This document shows, in pieces, positions 29,485 through 37,861 of a stretch of DNA of 64,000 nt (the first letter of the stretch is position 1; each line of letters begins with the position of its first letter). The notes below the pieces were generated by a model that worked only from the letters and a program-made list of their open reading frames with translations, was not told the DNA's origin and made no database searches. The stretch is taken from NCBI RefSeq assembly GCF_021442385.1, contig NZ_MUZA01000003.1, positions 62,001-126,000 of the forward strand. Direction: 5' to 3'. This DNA is from Micromonospora sp. MH99 (lineage in GTDB: Bacteria > Actinomycetota > Actinomycetes > Mycobacteriales > Micromonosporaceae). The translations under genes were made by a program, and so were the position numbers.

Positions 29485-30062
29485 TGTTCGAACGGTTCAC
29501 CGAGCGGGCGCGCGGCGTGGTGCGGGCGGCGCTGGAGGAGGCACGGGCCGAGGGTCAGCGGCCGGTCGGCACCGAGCACCTGCTGCTCGGCCTGCTCGCC
29601 GACGAGGCCGGCCTGGCCAGTCGGGTCCTGACCGACGCCGGGGTGCGCGCCGATGACCTGCGCGAACGGGTCCGGCGGCACACCAGCGGCGGAGGCGCGG
29701 GCCTCGGCGACGCGGACGCGGCGGCGCTGCGCGAGATCGGCATCGACCTGGCCGCCATCGTGGCCCGCATCGAGCAGTCCTTCGGGCCCGACGCGCTGCG
29801 CGAGGCCGTGCCCGCCCCGCGGCGCCGGTGGGGGCGTCGACGCTACCTGGGCGGGCCGTTCTCGCCCCGGTCGAAGAAGGCGCTGGAGCTGTCGTTGCGC
29901 GAGGCGCTGCGGCTGCGTCACAAGCACATCGGCACCGAGCACATCCTGCTCGGGGTGCTGCGGGAGGGTCAGGGGCTGGGCGCGCTGGTGCTCACCGAAG
30001 CGGGCGTCGACCTCGACGATCTGCGCCGACGGGTGGAGACCGCGCTGCGGACGGCGGCGTGA
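29484..30062 (+). CDS. Double Clp N-terminal domain protein (no ATPase)
   Basis: 192 residues. There are two Clp-N repeats, each with the GTEHLLLGLL or GTEHILLGVL core (residues ~28-40 and ~150-162), separated by a basic linker. The family ClpC/ClpA N-domain binds substrates and adaptors; here there are no AAA+ modules. It may titrate or present substrates to ClpC, or sense misfolded proteins. It overlaps the HTH gene by 1 nt, with GGGAGGCG as ribosome site, and is under the same palindrome-controlled promoter. Confidence 0.8.
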   Translation: MFERFTERARGVVRAALEEARAEGQRPVGTEHLLLGLLADEAGLASRVLTDAGVRADDLRERVRRHTSGGGAGLGDADAAALREIGIDLAAIVARIEQSFGPDALREAVPAPRRRWGRRRYLGGPFSPRSKKALELSLREALRLRHKHIGTEHILLGVLREGQGLGALVLTEAGVDLDDLRRRVETALRTAA

Positions 30063-30155
30063 CGCACGCGTACGCGTTGAAACCTGTCTGTGGCACTTCC
30101 GACGCCGGCGCGTCGTCGGGTCGCTGAAGGCGGCCCGGTGCTGCACACTGGCGCC

Positions 30156-31160
30156 GTGAATGCTGGACAGGACAGGCGCCCCTCAGGTGGCGACGGCGGG
30201 CTGCGCTCCGCCGTGGTGGTGAACCCGGCGAAGGTCGACGATCTCGACGGGCTGCGCCGCACCGTGAACGACGCCCTGAGCGCCGCCGGCTGGCCCGAGC
30301 CGCAGTGGTTCGAGACCACCGTCGACGATCCCGGCCGGGGCCAGACCGAGCAGGCCGTCAAGGCCGGCGTCGACCTGGTCTTCGCCTGCGGCGGCGACGG
30401 CACCGTGATGTCCTGCGTCAGCGGGCTCGTCGGCACCGACGTGGCCCTCGCCGTGCTGCCGCAGGGCACCGGCAACCTGCTCGCCGCCAACCTCGGCCTC
30501 TCCACCGACCTCGCGGCGGGGCTTCAGGTCGCCGTCGAACGCGGTCGGCGGCTGCTCGACGTCGGCGCGGTGGAGGACCAGTACTTCACCGTCATGGCCG
30601 GCATGGGCTTCGACGCCAAGATGCTCGAGGCCACCAACGAGACCACCAAGGCCCGCATCGGCTGGCCGGCGTACGTCGTGGGTGCCGTGAAGCACCTGCG
30701 GGACCGGCCGATGCGGGTGCAGATCCGCATCGACGACCGCCCACCGGTACGCCGCCGGGTCCGCTCGGTGCTGATCGCCAACGTCGGCCGGCTCCAGGGC
30801 GGGGTCCGCCTGCTCACCGAGGCCGAGCCGGACGACGGCTGGCTCGACGTCGCCGTGCTCACCCCGCGCAACCTGCGGCACTGGCTCGCGCTCGGCTGGG
30901 CCGTGGTCCGCCGCAGCGGTCAGGTGCCGCAGATGGAGGTCTTCCGGGGCCGCACGGTGGTCGTCACCAGCAACCGCCCACAGCCGCGGGAGCTCGACGG
31001 CGACCTCATCGCCCCCGGTCGGCGGCTGCACGCCGAGATCCGACCGCAGGCGCTGTGGCTCTGCGTCCCGCAGCCCGAGGAGACCCCCGACCTGTCCGTT
31101 GACGCCCAGGGCGCCGGGGAGCGGGGCGAGCAGCTGATCGAGGAAGCGCGCCGTGAGTAG
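30156..31160 (+). CDS. Diacylglycerol/sphingosine kinase-like lipid kinase
   Basis: 334 residues from GTG 30156. The DAGK catalytic domain has the nucleotide loop CGGDGTVMSCVSGL (~residues 80-93) and LPQGTGNLLAANLGL (~108-122), followed by the beta-sandwich C-terminal domain of the YegS/BmrU family. It should phosphorylate diacylglycerol or a related lipid at the membrane using ATP. It overlaps the next gene (YihY-like) by 8 nt, so the two are cotranscribed. Confidence 0.85.
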   Translation: MNAGQDRRPSGGDGGLRSAVVVNPAKVDDLDGLRRTVNDALSAAGWPEPQWFETTVDDPGRGQTEQAVKAGVDLVFACGGDGTVMSCVSGLVGTDVALAVLPQGTGNLLAANLGLSTDLAAGLQVAVERGRRLLDVGAVEDQYFTVMAGMGFDAKMLEATNETTKARIGWPAYVVGAVKHLRDRPMRVQIRIDDRPPVRRRVRSVLIANVGRLQGGVRLLTEAEPDDGWLDVAVLTPRNLRHWLALGWAVVRRSGQVPQMEVFRGRTVVVTSNRPQPRELDGDLIAPGRRLHAEIRPQALWLCVPQPEETPDLSVDAQGAGERGEQLIEEARRE

Positions 31161-32154
31161 CACCCGGATCGTGCCGGAGACCCGGCTGATGGCCAACGAG
31201 GAGCTGTCGGCCGACGACGCCTGGCACACACTGCGCCGCAAGGGCGGCTGGCACCTGCTGCGCGACGCGTTCATCAGGTTCCGCTACGGCGACGGGTTCA
31301 GTCACTCCCGCGCCTTCGCGTTGCAGCTCTGCCTCGCCGTGGTGCCGTTCCTGATCGCCCTCACCGGCCTGATCAGCGAGCTGGGTGTCGAGGAGGGCGG
31401 CCAGGTGGTCGCCGACACCGTGCTGGCACTCACCCCGGGCCAGAGCGCCCAGGTGGTCGGCGAGCTGCTCGGCGAGGGCGAACGCGTCGAGGACGCCGGC
31501 GAGCTGGCGCTCACCCTCGGTCTGCTCACCGGACTGGTCGCGCTGACCACCACGATGGCGCAGATCGAGCGGGGCGCGAACCGCATCTACGGGGTCGAGC
31601 GGGACCGCCCGGCCCTGTGGAAATACCTGCGGGCGGCAGTCCTGGCCGTCACCGCCGGTCTGCCCGCGCTGGCCGGCTTCCTGATCCTCGTCGGCGGCGG
31701 GGCGATGGGCGACTCGGTCCGCAAGCACTACGAGTGGGGCGAGGTCGCCAACGGCATCTGGGACGTGGTCCGCTTTCCGCTGAGTCTCGCGCTGACCGTG
31801 CTCGCCGTGGCCGTGCTGTTCCGGCACGCGCCCCGCCGCAACCAGCCCGGCCTGTCCTGGCTCTTCTTCGGCGCGGGCATCGCCACGGCCCTGTGGTGGT
31901 TGGCCAGCCTGCTGCTCGCCGCGTACGTGCGGTTCAGCGACGGCTTCGGCCAGACCTACGGCGCGCTGGCCGGCATGATGGCGCTCCTGCTCTGGGCCAA
32001 CCTGACCGGCATGGCGCTCTTCGGCGGGCTGGCCTTCGCGGCCCAGTTGGAGGCACTGCGTATCGGTGTCGAGGAGCCGGCGCAGCCCGACCTGTGGGAG
32101 CCCGAGGCCGACCGTGCCGAGCTGTTCGACACCGGGGACATGACGGCGCTCTGA
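31153..32154 (+). CDS. YihY/BrkB-family inner membrane protein
   Basis: 333 residues, GTG start within the end of the lipid-kinase gene. About six hydrophobic helices are visible (for example LQLCLAVVPFLIALTGL, LGLLTGLVALTT, AGFLILVGGGAM, LTVLAVAVLF, LALAGMM-type and LTGMALFGGLAFAAQ segments). The loop GVERDRPALWKY and the C-terminal YGALAGMMALLLWANLTG are typical of the family. The function of YihY/BrkB proteins is unsettled; the old RNase BN and transporter labels are doubtful. Context suggests a role in membrane lipid handling. Confidence 0.85.
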   Translation: MSSTRIVPETRLMANEELSADDAWHTLRRKGGWHLLRDAFIRFRYGDGFSHSRAFALQLCLAVVPFLIALTGLISELGVEEGGQVVADTVLALTPGQSAQVVGELLGEGERVEDAGELALTLGLLTGLVALTTTMAQIERGANRIYGVERDRPALWKYLRAAVLAVTAGLPALAGFLILVGGGAMGDSVRKHYEWGEVANGIWDVVRFPLSLALTVLAVAVLFRHAPRRNQPGLSWLFFGAGIATALWWLASLLLAAYVRFSDGFGQTYGALAGMMALLLWANLTGMALFGGLAFAAQLEALRIGVEEPAQPDLWEPEADRAELFDTGDMTAL

Positions 32155-32225
32155 GCGACGCCCGGGTGTACGCCGGACCCGGATCGGGTACAGCGCCTCG
32201 CCAGGTACAACAAGGGAGGTGCGGG

Positions 32226-33716
32226 GTGACCGCGGTCAAAGAGGTGGCTCGGCGTCCAATCGGTCACTTCGCCGAGCGGAGCATCGCCGGCCTGGTGGCC
32301 GTCACCGGCGCCGGCGTGGCCTTCGGGCTGTTGCTGTTGCTCGTGCGGGTGCGGTGGAGCCCGTTGCAGGACGCCGACCACGCGGTCGCCGAGTGGTTCA
32401 ACTCGCTCGTCGCCCCGCACCACCCGCTGGTCACCGTGCTTCAGGCGGTGACCGATCTGGGCGGCCGGCCGATCCTCATCTGGCTGGTCACCATCGCGGT
32501 GGTCGGGCTGCTGATCCGACGGCAGCCCCGGCTGGCCGTCTACCTGATCATCACCGGGGTCGGTGGGCTGATCCTCGACCCGTCGCTCAAGGCGCTTGTC
32601 GGCCGGCTCCGCCCGGTGGTGGACGTGCCGATCGCCAGCGCGCCCGGCAACAGCTTCCCGAGCGGGCACGCGCTCGGCTCGTTCGTCGCGTACGGGGCGT
32701 TGCTGCTGGTGTTCCTGCCGGCGATGGCGCCGCGCTGGCGCAAGCCCGCGATCGTCGGCGTCGGTGTGCTGGTGGCGCTGATCGGGCTGACCCGCATCGC
32801 GCTGGGCGTGCACTTCGTCTCCGACGTGCTGGCCGGCTGGCTGCTCGGCGCCGCGTGGCTGGGCGTGACCGCGTACGCCTTCCGGCTGTGGCGGCGCGAG
32901 CGCGGCAAGCCGGTGCCGCCGCTGAGCGAGGGGCTGGAGCCGGAGGCCGGGCACGACATCGCGCCCGCCCCGGCCGAGGAGCACGTGCTGGCGCACCCCC
33001 GCTCGGCGGTGGCCGAGCTGCTGGTCGGCTGGGTGCTGGTGTTCGGCGCGCTGTACGGCTTCGGCATGTACGTCAGCTATCACGCCAAGAACACCTTCTT
33101 CGACACCCTGGACACCGAGGTTCCCCGCTGGTTCGCCGCCCGGCACACCGACGTGCTGACCGACGTGAGCTGGTGGTGGAGCAAGTTCGGTGACACCCAC
33201 GCGATCCTGCTCATCTCGCTGGTGTTCTGCCCGCTGGTGCTCGCGGTGTGGCGGCGGTGGCGGCCAGTGCTGTTCGTCGCGCTGGCGATGGTAGGTGAGC
33301 TGACCCTCTTCCTCGCCTCGGCGCGGGTGGTCGACCGGCCACGGCCCCCGGTGGAGAACCTGGACGGGCAGATGCCCACCTCCTCCTTCCCGTCCGGGCA
33401 CATCGCGGCGACGATCTGCGTCTGGCTGGCGATCACCCTCATCGTGTTCCCGCGTACCGACCGCTGGTGGCGGTGGATCTTCGTGGCGATGGCCGTGATC
33501 ATGCCGGCCGGGGTGGCGACCTCGCGGATGTACCGGGGGATGCACCACCCGACCGACTTCATGGGCGCGATCCTGCTCTCCGCACTCTGGATCGGGCTGC
33601 TCTACCTCGTGATCCGCCCGAACGCCGACCTCGCGGAGGGCAACCAGCCGGCCATCGAGTCCGAGGACGTGGACACCCTCGACGACGAGCTGGCGCGCGC
33701 CGGCCGAGCCGACTGA
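32226..33716 (+). CDS. Membrane protein with two fused PAP2 phosphatase domains
   Basis: 496 residues from GTG 32226, with GGGAGGT five nt upstream. Two complete PAP2 catalytic units are present. The first has KALVGRLRP, NSFPSGHALGS and TRIALGVHFVSDVLAG. The second has VVDRPRPP, SSFPSGHIAAT and SRMYRGMHHPTDFMG. Each has the KX6RP-like, PSGH and SRX5HX3D motifs, although motif 1 of unit 2 starts with a different residue. Roughly ten to twelve membrane helices are expected. The substrate is probably phosphatidate, undecaprenyl diphosphate or another lipid phosphate. The fusion of two active-looking units is uncommon. Confidence 0.85.
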   Translation: MTAVKEVARRPIGHFAERSIAGLVAVTGAGVAFGLLLLLVRVRWSPLQDADHAVAEWFNSLVAPHHPLVTVLQAVTDLGGRPILIWLVTIAVVGLLIRRQPRLAVYLIITGVGGLILDPSLKALVGRLRPVVDVPIASAPGNSFPSGHALGSFVAYGALLLVFLPAMAPRWRKPAIVGVGVLVALIGLTRIALGVHFVSDVLAGWLLGAAWLGVTAYAFRLWRRERGKPVPPLSEGLEPEAGHDIAPAPAEEHVLAHPRSAVAELLVGWVLVFGALYGFGMYVSYHAKNTFFDTLDTEVPRWFAARHTDVLTDVSWWWSKFGDTHAILLISLVFCPLVLAVWRRWRPVLFVALAMVGELTLFLASARVVDRPRPPVENLDGQMPTSSFPSGHIAATICVWLAITLIVFPRTDRWWRWIFVAMAVIMPAGVATSRMYRGMHHPTDFMGAILLSALWIGLLYLVIRPNADLAEGNQPAIESEDVDTLDDELARAGRAD

Positions 33717-33724
33717 GCGCTGCC

Positions 33725-34531
33725 GTGCGGGCGATGACCTGGAACATCCGTACCGGCGGTCGGGACCGGGGTGGCGCCGACCGGCTGGATCAGGTGGTTC
33801 AGGTCGTCAACGAGCAGACGCCGGACGTGCTGGCCCTGCAGGAGCTGCGCGGCTTCGACGCCGACGGGCTGATGGCCACCGTGGCGGGCCGGGTGGGGAT
33901 GACGCCCCACCTGGCCCGGTCCTGCTTCGGGCAGCCGGTGGCGGTGCTGGTCCGGCCGCCGTACCGGGTTCTCGCCGCGGGGGCGGTGCGCCGGCCGTTC
34001 CACCACGCCGCCGCCCGCGTCGTGGTGTCCACCTCGGCCGGCCCGCTCACCGTGCTCGGCACCCACCTCTACCCGTACTCCGGGGGACGCCGGCGGATGG
34101 AGGTCGACTGGCTGGTGGCGGCGCTGCGCCGCGCCCCGGGGCCGCTGACGCTGCTCGCCGGCGATCTCAACTCGCTGGACCCGACGGTCGACCACACCGC
34201 CCGCCTGGCCGGCCTGAGCGCTCTCTACCGGCGACGGCACCTGCGTCGGGGCGGTGGTGCCGTGGACACCCGCGCGATCGCCCGCCTGCTCGCCGCCGAC
34301 CTCGTCGACCTGTGGCCGTCGTCAAACGTCGGTGCGCCGGAGGCCGACGGCCTCACCGTGCCCACCCGCTTCGGCGGGGCCGAGTTCGCCGGGATGCGGT
34401 TGGACTATCTCTTCGGCAGCCGCGCGGTGGCCGAGCGGGTGCGTGGCTGCCAGGTGATCCGTGGTGGAGCGGCGGACACGGCCTCGGACCACTATCCGCT
34501 GCTGACCACACTGGATCTGGACGCTGGCTGA
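33725..34531 (+). CDS. Endonuclease/exonuclease/phosphatase (EEP) family protein
   Basis: 268 residues from GTG 33725, or 265 from ATG 33734. EEP-fold motifs: MTWNIRTGG at the start, DVLALQELRGFD with the metal-binding Glu, TVLGTHLYPYSGG, LLAGDLNSLDPTVD, and the C-terminal ASDHYPLL with the catalytic Asp-His. Substrates in this superfamily include DNA, phosphoinositides and sphingomyelin. Beside a lipid kinase and a PAP2 protein, a lipid phosphodiesterase role is attractive but unproven. It begins 8 nt after the PAP2 gene, so it is probably in the same operon. Confidence 0.8.
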   Translation: MRAMTWNIRTGGRDRGGADRLDQVVQVVNEQTPDVLALQELRGFDADGLMATVAGRVGMTPHLARSCFGQPVAVLVRPPYRVLAAGAVRRPFHHAAARVVVSTSAGPLTVLGTHLYPYSGGRRRMEVDWLVAALRRAPGPLTLLAGDLNSLDPTVDHTARLAGLSALYRRRHLRRGGGAVDTRAIARLLAADLVDLWPSSNVGAPEADGLTVPTRFGGAEFAGMRLDYLFGSRAVAERVRGCQVIRGGAADTASDHYPLLTTLDLDAG

Positions 34532-34585
34532 CGCTGCCCGCACCGCCGACCCCACGGGCTGGCGCGGCCCGGTTACCGTGCCACC

Positions 34586-35740
34586 GTGACCGACCGTCCG
34601 ACCGTTCGCGCTTCGTTGCCCGCGCCGAGCGGCGAGGGCCCGACCGCGCCGACGCTCGCGCGTCTCGCCCGTGACGCGCCGACTCCGCACCCGGGGGAGC
34701 CGGCCGCCGTCCCGCTTCCGCTGGTCGCGGCCGTCGCGCGTGCCGTGGCGCTGGTCGTGGTGCTGCCGGTACGCCTGCTCTGGGAGCTGTTCGCGGCTGC
34801 CGGTCGGCTGCTGCGCCGGCACCTGATCAGCCCGGCCGGCCGGTTTCTGCGGCAGTGGCTGCTGGCCCCGCTGGCCTGGGCGCTGCACCGGTTGCTCTGG
34901 CTGCCCCTGCTCTGGTGCGCCCGCACCCTCGTCTGGCTTCCGCTGGTGTGGTTGGGGCGGGGGATCGCGTGGGTCGCCCGCACCCTCATCTGGCTGCCGC
35001 TGGTGTGGGCGGCGCGCACCCTCGTCTGGCTGCCGCTGGTGTGGGTGGCGCGCACGCTCGTCTGGCTGCCGCTCGTGTGGCTCGGGCGGGGGATCGCGTG
35101 GGTGGCGCGCACGCTGGTCTGGCTGCCGCTGGTCTGGCTGGGCGGCGCGCTTGCCGCTCTGGGCTCGGTGGCGGGGCGGGCGGTTCGGCGTCTGCTGTGG
35201 GATCCCCTGCTCTGGGTGCTCCGCAACGTGCTGCGCCCGCCCGTCGTGGGTCTGGGTCGCGTGCTGGTCTGGCTCGCCGATCACCTCGTTCGGCGGCCGC
35301 TGCGCTGGCTGGGCGCGGCGCTCAGGCCCGTCGGCCGGCTGCTCGTGCGCGGCCTGGGCCTGCTCGTCGGTGCGCTGGGCGCGGCGCTCGTCGGGTTGGC
35401 CCGGGGCATCTGGTGGGCGGTTCGCGGCCTGGGTCGGCTGGTCGTCTATGCCGTGGTCGGCGCCTGGCGCACGGCCGGCTGGCTGCTGCGCCTGGTCTAT
35501 CGAGGGCTCCTGCGCCCGCTCGGGCATGGACTGCGCTGGCTGTGGCGGCACACCGTGCACCCACTGCTGCGGGGTGTGCGCTGGGTCTGGTCGGCGACGG
35601 TCGTGCCGGTGGCGCACGGCGTACGGGCAGCCTGGCGGGCCACCGTCACCCCCACGGCGCGTTGGATGCGCCGCTCGGTGCTCGACCCGGCCCGGCTGGC
35701 CTCCCGGGAGGTGCTCAGCGCCCTGGGTCTGCGGCGCTGA
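34586..35740 (+). CDS. Trp/Arg/Leu-rich repeat protein of unknown function
   Basis: 384 residues. After a disordered Pro-rich N-terminus and a hydrophobic helix (AVALVVVLPVRLLWELF), residues ~104-192 carry the 11-residue unit ARTLVWLPLVW about five times, interleaved with LGRGIAWV. Similar looser [RL]-x-LVxWL units continue to the end. Trp and Leu alternate with Arg, so the chain looks like a series of short amphipathic or re-entrant helices lying along a membrane. No known domain is recognised. The DNA under the repeats is itself a near-exact ~33-bp tandem repeat, so copy number could vary by slippage. The start ATG is not available; GTG 34586 (ACCGTGACC) is used, with a weak ribosome site. 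Confidence 0.65.
   Translation: MTDRPTVRASLPAPSGEGPTAPTLARLARDAPTPHPGEPAAVPLPLVAAVARAVALVVVLPVRLLWELFAAAGRLLRRHLISPAGRFLRQWLLAPLAWALHRLLWLPLLWCARTLVWLPLVWLGRGIAWVARTLIWLPLVWAARTLVWLPLVWVARTLVWLPLVWLGRGIAWVARTLVWLPLVWLGGALAALGSVAGRAVRRLLWDPLLWVLRNVLRPPVVGLGRVLVWLADHLVRRPLRWLGAALRPVGRLLVRGLGLLVGALGAALVGLARGIWWAVRGLGRLVVYAVVGAWRTAGWLLRLVYRGLLRPLGHGLRWLWRHTVHPLLRGVRWVWSATVVPVAHGVRAAWRATVTPTARWMRRSVLDPARLASREVLSALGLRR
34915..35145 (+). repeat. In-gene tandem repeats, ~33-bp and longer units
   Basis: Copies of the DNA encoding ARTLVWLPLVW recur at about 34917, 34977, 35013, 35046 and 35106. A longer unit including GGGCGGGGGATCGCGTGGGT is present twice (near 34956 and 35085). All lie in frame within the repeat protein gene. 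Confidence 0.75.
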
Positions 35741-35756
35741 ACACCCCACCCGGCAC

Positions 35757-35773
35757 GGTGCTCTCAGAGCACC
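35757..35773. terminator. Short palindrome at a convergent gene junction
   Basis: GGTGCTCT-C-AGAGCACC overlaps the stop of the 39-residue peptide gene (-) and lies just behind the repeat-protein gene (+). The stem is short (6-8 bp), so it is a weak terminator candidate. Confidence 0.35.
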
Positions 35774-35883
35774 ACGTTGAGCAGGACGGTGAGCAGCACC
35801 GAGGCGACGATCGAGAAGAGGATCATCAGGAGGCAGCCGAGGCCGCCGCCGAGGGGTCGGATCTCCGTGTTGCCAAAGCGCAT
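35764..35883 (-). CDS. 39-residue single-pass membrane peptide
   Basis: Starts ATG 35883 (MRFGNTEIRPLGGGLGCLL) with AGGTGA five to six nt upstream, an excellent spacing, and stops at 35764. A short polar head and a Gly-rich turn are followed by one hydrophobic helix (MILFSIVASVLLTVLLNVVL) running to the C-terminus. The coding evidence is the ribosome site, the coherent topology and a tight fit 5 nt after the hydrolase gene on the same strand. The function is unknown; similar tiny tail-anchored peptides modulate larger membrane proteins. Confidence 0.65.
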   Translation of the reverse strand: MRFGNTEIRPLGGGLGCLLMILFSIVASVLLTVLLNVVL

Positions 35884-35888
35884 GGGTT

Positions 35889-36722
35889 TCACCTGTTCAC
35901 GAGTGTCGGGGCAAGAAACTGGCGGATCGCGTCGGCGACCGCCGTCGGAGCCGTGGTGGCCACGTTGTGTGCCGCGCTGGGGACGACCACCAGGTCGGCG
36001 TCCGGCACCAGCCGGGCCACCTGGGCCCGCCAGTCGGCCGGCGCGACCGGATCCCGCGCGCCGCTGACCACCAGCGTCGGCGCCGTGATCCGGACCAGGT
36101 CCGCCTCGATCGTGTTGTGGACCGAGTGCGACAACGTCGCCAGGACCCGCCAGGGCCGCGCGTTCCAGACGTCGCGAAGGAGGATCGGCGCCTGCAACGG
36201 CGACTCGCGCAGGGTGTCCACCAGCCACCGGCCGAACTGGGTCCGGCGGGACCGGCCGGCCGGGTCGGCGGTCGGACCGGCCAGCACCAGCGCGCGTACC
36301 GCCTCCGGGTGGGTCGCCGCGAGCGCGGCGGCCACCTCGGCGCCGAACGAGTGCCCGAGCAGGCAGACCGGCGGCAACCGGTACGCGGCCAGCCAGGCCG
36401 CCAGGTGCGCGGCGTGCTGGCGCACGTCGTACGCGCCGTGGGGGTGCTCGGTCAGGCCGAAGCCGGGCAGGTCCGGCACGTACACCGGATGGGTTTCGGC
36501 GAGCGCGACGGCCAGCGGGGTGAGGTAGCGGTGCGAGACCGCCAAGCCGTGCACCAGGACCACTGGCGGGTTGCCGGTGTCGGGGTCCGGGCCACGCCGC
36601 GTGTGGGTACGCAGCCCGTCGACCAGCCGCCACTCGCTGGTCAGGCCGGCGGCCGGTCGGGGCGCGGCCATGGCGAGCCGCAGCTCGGCCGGCCCGAATC
36701 GACCGGCGGGCGTCAGCCTCAC
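35889..36722 (-). CDS. Alpha/beta-fold hydrolase
   Basis: 277 residues from GTG 36722, which overlaps the TGA of the F420 gene by 4 nt (translational coupling); ATG 36671 would give 260 residues. PVVLVHGLAVS provides the oxyanion-hole HG, LLGHSFGAEVA the nucleophile elbow with Ser, and SAAHNV the C-terminal catalytic His region. An Asp in SGARDPVAP completes the triad. The substrate is unknown (ester, epoxide or lactone hydrolysis is typical). Its coupling to an F420-dependent oxidoreductase suggests consecutive steps in one pathway. Confidence 0.8.
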   Translation of the reverse strand: MRLTPAGRFGPAELRLAMAAPRPAAGLTSEWRLVDGLRTHTRRGPDPDTGNPPVVLVHGLAVSHRYLTPLAVALAETHPVYVPDLPGFGLTEHPHGAYDVRQHAAHLAAWLAAYRLPPVCLLGHSFGAEVAAALAATHPEAVRALVLAGPTADPAGRSRRTQFGRWLVDTLRESPLQAPILLRDVWNARPWRVLATLSHSVHNTIEADLVRITAPTLVVSGARDPVAPADWRAQVARLVPDADLVVVPSAAHNVATTAPTAVADAIRQFLAPTLVNR

Positions 36723-37681
36723 AACTGGCGCAGCCGGGGCAGCAGCTGCTCCTGTGCCCAGTCCAGGAACATCGGCTGGCCCTCGCCGCCGACCTGGATG
36801 ATCGCCACGTGCGTGAAGCCGGCGTCGACGAACTTGCGGAACGCCTCGACGTGCGCGTCCACGTCCGGGCCGCAGGAGATGCCCTCGGCGACGTCCTCCT
36901 CCCGGACGAACTGGGTGGCGGCGGCGAAGGCGTCCGGGTCGGGCAGGTCGGCGTTGACTTTCCACCCCATTCCGAACCAGCGGAACTGGTCGTGCACGAT
37001 CTTGCGGCACTCGGCCTCGTCCGGGCCGTAGCAGATGGCCACCTGCCCGTAGCGGGGCTGGCCGACGCCACCGGCGTCGTCGTACATCTCGATGATGTGC
37101 CGGTCGGGCTCGGTGGACACGAGGCCGTTGCCGTACTCGGCCGCCAGGGTGGCGGACTGTCGGCCGGAGGCGGCGATGGCCATCGGCACCGGCCGCTCGG
37201 GGCGGTCCCAGACGTAGGCGTCGGGCACGTCGAAGTGGTTGCCGGAGAAGGTCAACGTCTCGCCGTTGAGCAGCGGCCGGATGATCTGCAGCGCCTCCTC
37301 GAACATCTCGTGGCGCTGCTGCACGTGCGGCCAACCGCCGACGACATGCTCGTTGAGGTTCTCCCCGGCGCCCAGGCCGAGGGTGAACCGCCCGTCCGAG
37401 AGTGCCCCGATGGTGCTGGCCTTCTGCGCGACCACGGCCGGGTGGTAGCGGCGGATCGGGCAGGTCACGAAGGACATCAGCTCCGCGCGGGAGGTGGCGT
37501 GCGCGACCGCGCCGAGCACCGACCAGGCGTACGGGGAGTGGCCCTGGGCGTCGAGCCAGGGATAGTAGTGATCAGAGATCACCAGTTGGTCGAAGCCGGC
37601 CGCCTCGGCCCGTACCGCGTGGTCGACCAGCTGCTTCGGACCGGCCTGCTCGCACATCAGGGTGTAGCCGACGCTCACCAT
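36719..37681 (-). CDS. F420-dependent LLM-class oxidoreductase
   Basis: 320 residues, ATG 37681. A luciferase-like TIM barrel of the TIGR03557-type F420 group. VISDHYYPWLDAQGHSPYAW near residue 35-54 (two pieces around HYYPW), FVTCPIRRYHPAVVAQ and LGLGAGENLNEHVVG are the conserved F420-binding regions shared with F420-dependent glucose-6-phosphate dehydrogenases. The hydride acceptor is coenzyme F420; the carbon substrate cannot be read from the sequence. It is the first gene of a three-gene run with the alpha/beta hydrolase and a 39-residue peptide. Confidence 0.85.
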   Translation of the reverse strand: MVSVGYTLMCEQAGPKQLVDHAVRAEAAGFDQLVISDHYYPWLDAQGHSPYAWSVLGAVAHATSRAELMSFVTCPIRRYHPAVVAQKASTIGALSDGRFTLGLGAGENLNEHVVGGWPHVQQRHEMFEEALQIIRPLLNGETLTFSGNHFDVPDAYVWDRPERPVPMAIAASGRQSATLAAEYGNGLVSTEPDRHIIEMYDDAGGVGQPRYGQVAICYGPDEAECRKIVHDQFRWFGMGWKVNADLPDPDAFAAATQFVREEDVAEGISCGPDVDAHVEAFRKFVDAGFTHVAIIQVGGEGQPMFLDWAQEQLLPRLRQL

Positions 37682-37800
37682 CCGGGTATCTCCTTCTCGC
37701 CGACGGTTCGTCCCGAGATACCCAGGTCAGCAGCCGTCAACCCTCTCGTCCGGTTCGGACGGGCGATGCTTGACGGATGCCGGAGACCGGCCTACGGTCG

Positions 37801-37816
37801 TCTTAACCGGTTAAGA
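37801..37816. promoter_or_regulatory. Perfect palindrome, candidate LacI-family operator
   Basis: TCTTAACCGGTTAAGA is fully self-complementary and centred on CG, as are LacI/GalR operators. CTACGGTC occurs on both sides (37792 and 37818). Confidence 0.5.
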
Positions 37817-37861
37817 CCTACGGTCTGGCGCACATCCTGTGGTGGGGATGACCGCCCCGTG

